11,358 bases of DNA from JBBAEV01 sp041655735 (GTDB lineage: Bacteria; Bacillota_I; Bacilli_A; RF39; UBA660). The stretch covers positions 1-11,358 of the forward strand of contig JBBAEV010000030.1 of assembly GCA_041655735.1 (NCBI GenBank). The letters run 5' to 3'. Shown here piece by piece: positions 6,725 to 11,358 of this stretch (the stretch's first letter is position 1; each line of letters starts with the position of its first letter). Under the pieces are notes generated by a model. That model was not told the origin of the DNA and searched no databases. It worked only from the letters and a program-made list of their open reading frames with translations. Both the position numbers and the translations under genes were made by a program.

Positions 6725-6757
6725 ATATCTTTTGAAAATATTTTCATATGTTTTGAA
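6725..6757. promoter_or_regulatory. Candidate AraC-family operator: two 12-bp repeats phased by 21 bp
   Basis: ATATCTTTTGAA (6725-6736) and ATATGTTTTGAA (6746-6757) match at 11 of 12 positions and start exactly 21 bp apart, two helical turns. Direct half-sites with this phasing beside the -35 are a hallmark of AraC/XylS-family activators. The near repeat is 4 bp from the -35 of the import operon. A 14-bp perfect palindrome, TGAAAATATTTTCA (6733-6746), overlaps it and could instead be the site of a dimeric regulator. The YesN-like regulator encoded nearby is the obvious candidate ligand (inference). Confidence 0.6.
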
Positions 6758-6771
6758 TCGGGAAAGATTTC

Positions 6772-6800
6772 TTGCAACCCCATACAAGAAATCCTATAAT
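6772..6800 (+). promoter_or_regulatory. Sigma70-type promoter of the sensor kinase operon, nearly leaderless
   Basis: TTGCAA (6772-6777), 17 bp, then a perfect TATAAT (6795-6800). Transcription should begin around 6806-6809. The kinase ATG is at 6809-6811, so the message would have at most a few leader bases and no room for a Shine-Dalgarno sequence; none is present. Confidence 0.7.
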
Positions 6801-6808
6801 GAAAAACA

Positions 6809-8569
6809 ATGAAATCTATCAGGCAGTGGTACCAAGATCAACACTTTAGGACTAAACTTATCGTAAGTTATTTGCTCCTTTCTGTTATTCCATTGTTACT
6901 TCTGTTCTCTTTCTCAATTCAACTTTCTAATCGGATTCTCGTGCGCAGCGCGCAGAAAAATGCCGAGATGATTATAGATAGAACTCAAGAAGATCTTAAT
7001 TCTCTCTTTAAAGAATATATCTCATTTCTTGCTACCATCTCTGAGAATGCTATTATACAAGAGGCTCTGCAGGAAACTTTCTTCTTAGATAATGAGCAGT
7101 ATCACCAAAAAATCGAGTCAGGACGAGAGCTCCTCAATATTTTTAAATATCGTAAAGATCTCTATGGCATCGCCGTTCTCGGAGAAAATGGTCAGAATAT
7201 CATAGATTCTCAAAAGCCTCTCCGATCTCATGATTATCGAAAGACTTATTGGTATAGAGAAGCTCTACAGAGGGCCTTCTCTCCAAACTATCTCCCTCTC
7301 CATATGGGGTCCTACCTCTTTGATGATGATACTGAAAACTTTATAACGATTACCACGCCGGTGGAAGATGCCACTTCAACGGCAAGGCTAGGGATTGTGG
7401 TACTTGAGTTACGGGAACAGGTAGTGAAAGATTTATTAGGCAATCGATTGGGAGATTTCGGGTATCTATTCGTTCAATATAGTAGATCTGGGTTCACCAG
7501 TTCCGATGAACGCATCCCTGATTCGAATTATCTGGTACGACTTGCGAATATGAGGGAGATTGAAGAGAAATTGCTCAACCAGAACAAAGAGCTGGTTCTT
7601 ATTAGAGATCTTGAGCTTTCTGGGGTTAAATTAGCAGCGGTCATATCACTTGAAGAGCTCACCCGCGAGAGTAAACAGCTTGGAATGGTTCTCCTTATCC
7701 TCATCTCTGGAACAATCTTAGTTGCCACTATAACAGCGTCAGTACTTTCTAAGAATATTGCAAGGCCCGTTCAAGAACTTAGTGCGGTTATGAGACAAGT
7801 AGAGACCGGTGATTTATCAGCTAGGATAGAGAATCTTCCTTCAGATGAGTTTGGTGCGTTGGGAATAAGTTTTAACCAAATGGTAACGCGGATACAACGG
7901 TTACTTGTTGAAATGCATGAAGAAGAGGTAAAACTGAGGAAATCAGAACTTCGAGCACTGCAAGCTCAGGTAAATCCCCATTTTCTCTATAACACTCTAG
8001 ATTCAATAAATTGGCTTGCAAGAGAAAAGCGTAATGAAGATGTGCTCAAGTTGGTGAGTGCGCTTACTACTCTGTTTAGAATTGGTATTAGTAAAGGGCA
8101 TGATTTCATCTCTATGCAAGAGGAGCTTGACCATGTGAAAAGTTACCTTACCATCCAAAAAGTTCGTTTCGCTGACTCCTTTACTTATGAATTTGATATA
8201 GATCCTAAAGTTCTTGCTATTCCTGTTATAAAACTCATTTTACAACCTGTAGTCGAAAATGCTCTCTACCATGGAATTAAGCGTTCTGGGGGGAAGGGCA
8301 ATATTCAAATACGTGCTAGAAAAATTCATGATAAGATGATAATTGAGATTTCCGATAATGGAAAAGGGATGACTGCTACTCGATTACTAGAGGTAAAAGC
8401 CGAACTTTCTGGTTCTGTTGAAAAAAAGGAGAGTACGGTATATGGATTGAAGAATGTTCATGATCGGATTCAAATTTATTATGGGGAGGCATATGGGCTG
8501 ACGATTCACAGTGAAGAAGATGAGGGGACGGTTGTGATGTATAAGATACCAATTCGAGAGGATGTATGA
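6809..8569 (+). CDS. YesM-like membrane sensor histidine kinase
   Basis: This is a 586-residue protein of the LytS/YesM class. A membrane segment lies at about 17-38, followed by an extracytoplasmic sensing region (about 40-290, Cache-like by layout). A second membrane segment (292-312) and HAMP linker (about 313-365) follow. The His_kinase domain has the phospho-acceptor His391 in NPHFLYNTL. The ATP-binding domain has the N-box QPVVENALYHG (Asn484), DNGKGM (516-521) and YGLKNV (545-550). All catalytic motifs are present. It should sense an extracellular ligand, directly or through a binding protein, and phosphorylate the regulator whose ATG overlaps its stop by 4 nt. The next in-frame ATG would remove the first membrane segment, so 6809 is the start even though no ribosome-binding site precedes it. 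The gene is divergent from the importer it probably controls. The ligand is unknown. Confidence 0.93.
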   Translation: MKSIRQWYQDQHFRTKLIVSYLLLSVIPLLLLFSFSIQLSNRILVRSAQKNAEMIIDRTQEDLNSLFKEYISFLATISENAIIQEALQETFFLDNEQYHQKIESGRELLNIFKYRKDLYGIAVLGENGQNIIDSQKPLRSHDYRKTYWYREALQRAFSPNYLPLHMGSYLFDDDTENFITITTPVEDATSTARLGIVVLELREQVVKDLLGNRLGDFGYLFVQYSRSGFTSSDERIPDSNYLVRLANMREIEEKLLNQNKELVLIRDLELSGVKLAAVISLEELTRESKQLGMVLLILISGTILVATITASVLSKNIARPVQELSAVMRQVETGDLSARIENLPSDEFGALGISFNQMVTRIQRLLVEMHEEEVKLRKSELRALQAQVNPHFLYNTLDSINWLAREKRNEDVLKLVSALTTLFRIGISKGHDFISMQEELDHVKSYLTIQKVRFADSFTYEFDIDPKVLAIPVIKLILQPVVENALYHGIKRSGGKGNIQIRARKIHDKMIIEISDNGKGMTATRLLEVKAELSGSVEKKESTVYGLKNVHDRIQIYYGEAYGLTIHSEEDEGTVVMYKIPIREDV

Positions 8570-10152
8570 TCAAAATATTATTAGCTGATGATGAACCGAT
8601 TATAAAGCGCGGCTTGCGTGAACATATTGATTGGGGGGCACTTGGGGCTAAAATCTGTGCTGAGGCTACTGATGGAAAAGAGGCCTTGGAGATGATTAGG
8701 GAGTTCAAGCCTCATATCATTATATCCGATATTAAGATGCCCAATAAAAATGGTCTTGAAATGATGCAAGAGGCTAAGCAGATCTGTCCGCTCTGTTCTG
8801 TGATTTTCATTAGCGGCCATGATGAGTTTTCGTATGTGCAGAAGGCGTTAAAGCTTGGGGCGTTAGATTATATTTTAAAACCAATTGATCCAGTTTATTT
8901 GCAGGAGCGACTAAAGGAGATCATTGAATCGATTCAGACGCGTCAAGAAGAGCAATCTGCGTTGCAGATCTCTAAGAAAGCTCAGCTTAGGCAGTTCCTC
9001 CAGGGGATAATCCTTGGTAACGAGAGTCCTGTTCAAATACAACAGAATCCTTTGAGTCGTAGCGAGGAGATATTTCAGCGTTGGTTCTATATCTTAAGTT
9101 TTCAAATCGATCTCTATTACCACATAGCGGGTGAACGTTTTGAGCAAGATATGGACCTGCATCGCAGGGCATTTTACCATCTTGCCGATGTCTTTGATGC
9201 TAAGTCAGTCTATAGGATAAGTGAATCTCTCTCATCGTATGAGATTTGCTTATCAGGAAGTTCAAAAAGAGAGTTAAAGGAGAAGTTACAAAGAGGGATC
9301 CAATTAATACAGGGGAAGACTGAGACGCTAGGATTCACCGTAACAATCGGGGTGAGTAACCCCGTCTCTTCTTTGAATGATTTGCATGTTTGTTTTCATG
9401 ATGCCCAAGACGCTCTAGAGTTGAAGTTCATGAAGGGTGGCAATGCTATATATCATACAAAAGATTACGAAGTGTATCGAAGCTCCTCATCTGGAGGGGG
9501 GCAGTATCTTCCCGATACCGAACCACTCATGCAGGCGATGAAAGCTGGTAATATTGCAGACGTGCGACGTGAGTTTCTCGTAATCAAGGAGAATTTGCTC
9601 AGTAGCGAAGATCCTAAGCGGACTTTCCATTGGTTATCGGCTGATGTTTTGCATCAGATTATCCAGATTTTGAGCGAACGGGGGTTTTCTATAGATGAGG
9701 TTTTCGACAATCCTCTTTCTGAGTGGGAACAGCTGGGTAAGAACCAGACAGTGACAGGATTTTCCAAGCAATTTATCGAAAGGCTTATCCGCATTACAGA
9801 GTATATCGCTTTGCGCAGGGATTATCATGCTTCTCAGATCTTGGATCAAGCGATCGGATATGTGAAGAAAAATTACCAAGATAGTTCCTTAAGTCTTGAT
9901 GATGTTTCCACATCGGCCGGGATGAGTCGTTGCTATTTTGCGGTTATCTTTAAGCAACAAACTGGGAAGACTTTCAATCGTTATCTTACAGATCTGAGGA
10001 TTAACAAAGCCAAAGATCTGATTCTTTATACCGATGAAAGAAGTTATGAGATTGGGCTAAAAGTTGGATATGATAATGCTTCCTATTTTAGCACTGTTTT
10101 TAAGAAGACTACTGGAATGAGTCCTACAGAGTACAAGAAGAGGTTTTCCTAA
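8566..10152 (+). CDS. YesN-like response regulator with AraC-type DNA-binding domain
   Basis: This 528-residue protein has a receiver domain at residues 1-120. Its acidic pair is D8/D9, the phospho-acceptor is D55 (ISDIKMPN), and the switch residues are S83 and K105 (LKPID). A long middle region of roughly 300 residues without a recognised fold follows, as is common in YesN proteins. The C-terminus (425-528) is a double helix-turn-helix AraC domain (SLDDVSTSAGMSRCYFAVIFKQQTG, then EIGLKVGYDNASYFSTVFKK). The phosphorylated form should bind DNA and activate transcription. The best target is the 21-bp-phased repeat at 6725-6757 beside the importer promoter. The ATG overlaps the kinase stop (ATGA), with AGAGG 5 nt upstream. 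The stop is 1 nt before the next regulator's ATG, so kinase, this gene and the PocR-type regulator form one operon. Confidence 0.94.
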   Translation: MIKILLADDEPIIKRGLREHIDWGALGAKICAEATDGKEALEMIREFKPHIIISDIKMPNKNGLEMMQEAKQICPLCSVIFISGHDEFSYVQKALKLGALDYILKPIDPVYLQERLKEIIESIQTRQEEQSALQISKKAQLRQFLQGIILGNESPVQIQQNPLSRSEEIFQRWFYILSFQIDLYYHIAGERFEQDMDLHRRAFYHLADVFDAKSVYRISESLSSYEICLSGSSKRELKEKLQRGIQLIQGKTETLGFTVTIGVSNPVSSLNDLHVCFHDAQDALELKFMKGGNAIYHTKDYEVYRSSSSGGGQYLPDTEPLMQAMKAGNIADVRREFLVIKENLLSSEDPKRTFHWLSADVLHQIIQILSERGFSIDEVFDNPLSEWEQLGKNQTVTGFSKQFIERLIRITEYIALRRDYHASQILDQAIGYVKKNYQDSSLSLDDVSTSAGMSRCYFAVIFKQQTGKTFNRYLTDLRINKAKDLILYTDERSYEIGLKVGYDNASYFSTVFKKTTGMSPTEYKKRFS

Positions 10153-10153
10153 G

Positions 10154-10993
10154 ATGAGTCTATCATTTCTTTTTCATGAAGATGTGCAGCGCATATTCAA
10201 TAACTTCCATGCTCTCTTTGGAATAAGGATTGCTTTTTTCGCTCCTGATGGGAGGGAGTTAAAAGTAGGTAATAATGCGGGTAACTGTAGGTATTGCCAA
10301 TCAATTAGGATGTGTCCGGGTGGAGCAGCTGCCTGTTATGATGAGGATAGGGCAGGAAGAATCTTAGCATACCAAAGAAAGAAGTTAGTTGTTTATACCT
10401 GCCATGCGGGGATGGTTGAGGTAGTAAAGCCGATTATACAGCAGGGGAACCTGCTCGGGTATGCCATGATTGGACAGATTAGGACTAATGAGCTTCCGGT
10501 TGTCTATTGGAGTAGTCGTTGGAACTCTCGTTATGAAGAGAGGCTCGAAGATATCTTTGTTACGCAACCGTTGATTGTTCAATCTCATCTGATGCAAATT
10601 ATAGAGATGTTCTCTGATTTGATGGATTTACTTACTTCTGAGAATATGATTGATCATTCGGGTATCGACGTTCCTTCAAGACTTTCCGGATATATTCAAC
10701 AACATATTGATGAGGTAATTCCTCTGGCAAGGGCTTCTTCAGTGATGAATCTCTCTGCATCCCGCCTTTCTCATTTAGTCAAAGAGCGTTATGGTATTAG
10801 TTATTCTGCTTTAGTCAGACGGCTAAAGATGGAGCAGGCTAGATTCCTTCTCTCCCATTATCAGTATATGACTATCGCTGAGGTAGCTTCTGCAATTGGA
10901 TTTTCAGACCCGCAGTATTTTTCTAGGGTTTTTCGACAAGAGAGCGAAATGAGTCCTTCTGCCTATCGAAAACAACAGATTTCTCCACATTAA
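10154..10993 (+). CDS. PocR-domain transcriptional regulator with AraC-type DNA-binding domain
   Basis: This is a 279-residue regulator. Residues about 5-160 match the PocR sensory domain: a small-molecule fold with a cysteine-rich segment (C45, C48, C54, C61 and C83), the hallmark T-C-H-A-G-M (82-87), and the GYAMIGQIRT strand (102-111). Residues about 184-275 form an AraC double helix-turn-helix (SASRLSHLVKERYG, then TIAEVASAIGFSDPQYFSRVFR). In Salmonella, PocR activates propanediol and cobalamin genes in response to propanediol. Here the effector is unknown. The ATG lies 1 nt after the response-regulator stop, with GAGG about 10 nt upstream, so it is co-transcribed and probably translationally coupled. 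The next gene, 73 bp on, is a UroD-family enzyme and a plausible target. The fold assignment is firm; the effector and targets are inference. Confidence 0.9.
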   Translation: MSLSFLFHEDVQRIFNNFHALFGIRIAFFAPDGRELKVGNNAGNCRYCQSIRMCPGGAAACYDEDRAGRILAYQRKKLVVYTCHAGMVEVVKPIIQQGNLLGYAMIGQIRTNELPVVYWSSRWNSRYEERLEDIFVTQPLIVQSHLMQIIEMFSDLMDLLTSENMIDHSGIDVPSRLSGYIQQHIDEVIPLARASSVMNLSASRLSHLVKERYGISYSALVRRLKMEQARFLLSHYQYMTIAEVASAIGFSDPQYFSRVFRQESEMSPSAYRKQQISPH

Positions 10994-11054
10994 TAGCAGA
11001 TACAGTGCTCACACTCTCTGAGAAAAACTCCTTATACTGGTTACAGGTGAAGGT

Positions 11055-11060
11055 AGGAGG
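11055..11060 (+). promoter_or_regulatory. Strong ribosome-binding site of the UroD-family gene
   Basis: AGGAGG lies 6 nt before the ATG at 11067 and selects it over the in-frame ATG at 11073. The 73-bp gap after the PocR-type regulator otherwise shows only a TATACT (11033-11038) without a convincing -35. The gene is therefore either read through from upstream or depends on an activator. Confidence 0.7.
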
Positions 11061-11066
11061 TCAATC

Positions 11067-11358
11067 ATGGCAATGCGAAAACGAGAAGTAGTTAAGATGG
11101 TCTTAGATGGAAAAAGGCCACCTTATGTTCCATGGTCATTTAGATTTACATATGAAGCAATAGAGAAGTTAGAAGAACACTATGGTCCAGATTGGGAAGG
11201 AGAACTTGATAATCACTTTACTGAAGTAGGCAGCGACATCGGTTTTTTTGATGAATTAGAGGGGCATAGATTTAAAGACCTCTTTGGTGTTATCTGGGAT
11301 AGAACTGTTGAAAAAGATATTGGGCTACCAGAGGAGGTACTCCTTAAGGAACCAACTC
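11067..11358 (+). CDS. Uroporphyrinogen decarboxylase (UroD)-family protein, N-terminal part (3' end outside window)
   Basis: Ninety-seven codons are visible and the frame is open to the window edge. The N-terminus (K-R-E-V-V, then G-K-R-P-P-Y-V-P-W) and the later LFGVIWDRTVEKDIG stretch match UroD-family proteins outside haem synthesis. The haem enzyme's N-terminal R-x-x-x-R motif (PVWxMRQAGR) is absent, so this is not hemE. Many such proteins resemble MtaA/MtbA/CmuA, which move methyl groups between a corrinoid protein and a thiol or folate cofactor. The catalytic and zinc-binding residues of that group lie beyond the window, so the role is unproven. It follows the PocR-type regulator and lies near a sugar-type importer, which suggests it acts on the imported compound or a product of it. 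Confidence 0.85.
   Translation, partial: MAMRKREVVKMVLDGKRPPYVPWSFRFTYEAIEKLEEHYGPDWEGELDNHFTEVGSDIGFFDELEGHRFKDLFGVIWDRTVEKDIGLPEEVLLKEPT

Noticed and set aside
10994..11066. Cobalamin riboswitch or own promoter before the UroD-family gene
   Set aside because: The 73-bp gap is too short for a B12 riboswitch. A TATACT at 11033 has no acceptable -35.
11067..11358. hemE (haem-biosynthetic uroporphyrinogen decarboxylase)
   Set aside because: The N-terminal arginine motif of HemE is missing, and the context is transport and regulation rather than haem genes.

Overview
This window most resembles a spirochaete chromosome, probably of the Sphaerochaeta/Treponema group. The evidence is indirect. 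The first sugar-binding protein has a short export signal ending in VFA-GGAVEKE, a style I associate with spirochaete binding proteins. The second has a relaxed lipobox (IFTTC). The base composition is AT-rich, and a YesM/YesN-type two-component system controls a sugar-type ABC transporter. A Firmicute origin is possible but fits the export signals less well. The genus is inference.

Layout. Positions 1-441 (+) hold the 3' end of a ferredoxin-NADP-reductase-type flavoprotein gene. It is followed convergently by an AAA ATPase/DUF4143 gene (552-1793, -). A gene-free stretch (1794-2168) carries a hairpin, a 15-bp direct repeat and a decayed copy of the 3' end of the flavoprotein gene, with two CAA-to-TAA nonsense changes. 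The main locus starts at 2169. On the minus strand lies an RbsB-RbsA-RbsC-type ABC import operon, read 6663 to 2169: binding protein, two-domain ATPase, permease, then a second, paralogous lipoprotein binding protein. Divergently on the plus strand lie a YesM-like membrane histidine kinase (6809-8569), a YesN-like response regulator with AraC output (8566-10152), a PocR-domain AraC regulator (10154-10993), and the start of a uroporphyrinogen-decarboxylase-family gene (11067 to the window edge).

How it fits together (inference). The kinase senses an extracellular ligand, possibly with help from a binding protein, and phosphorylates the response regulator. The regulator probably binds a 21-bp-phased direct repeat (ATATNTTTTGAA) beside the importer promoter in the 145-bp divergent region. 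The PocR-AraC protein would sense a second, intracellular small molecule and control the UroD-family gene downstream. UroD-family proteins outside haem synthesis are often corrinoid-linked methyltransferases, and PocR is the regulator of propanediol/cobalamin genes in Salmonella. The cluster may therefore import a small molecule and process it by a methyl-transfer step. The binding proteins keep part of the RbsB sugar pocket but lack its Asp-Arg pair, so the ligand is probably not ribose.

No rRNA, tRNA, CRISPR array, transposase or riboswitch was seen.
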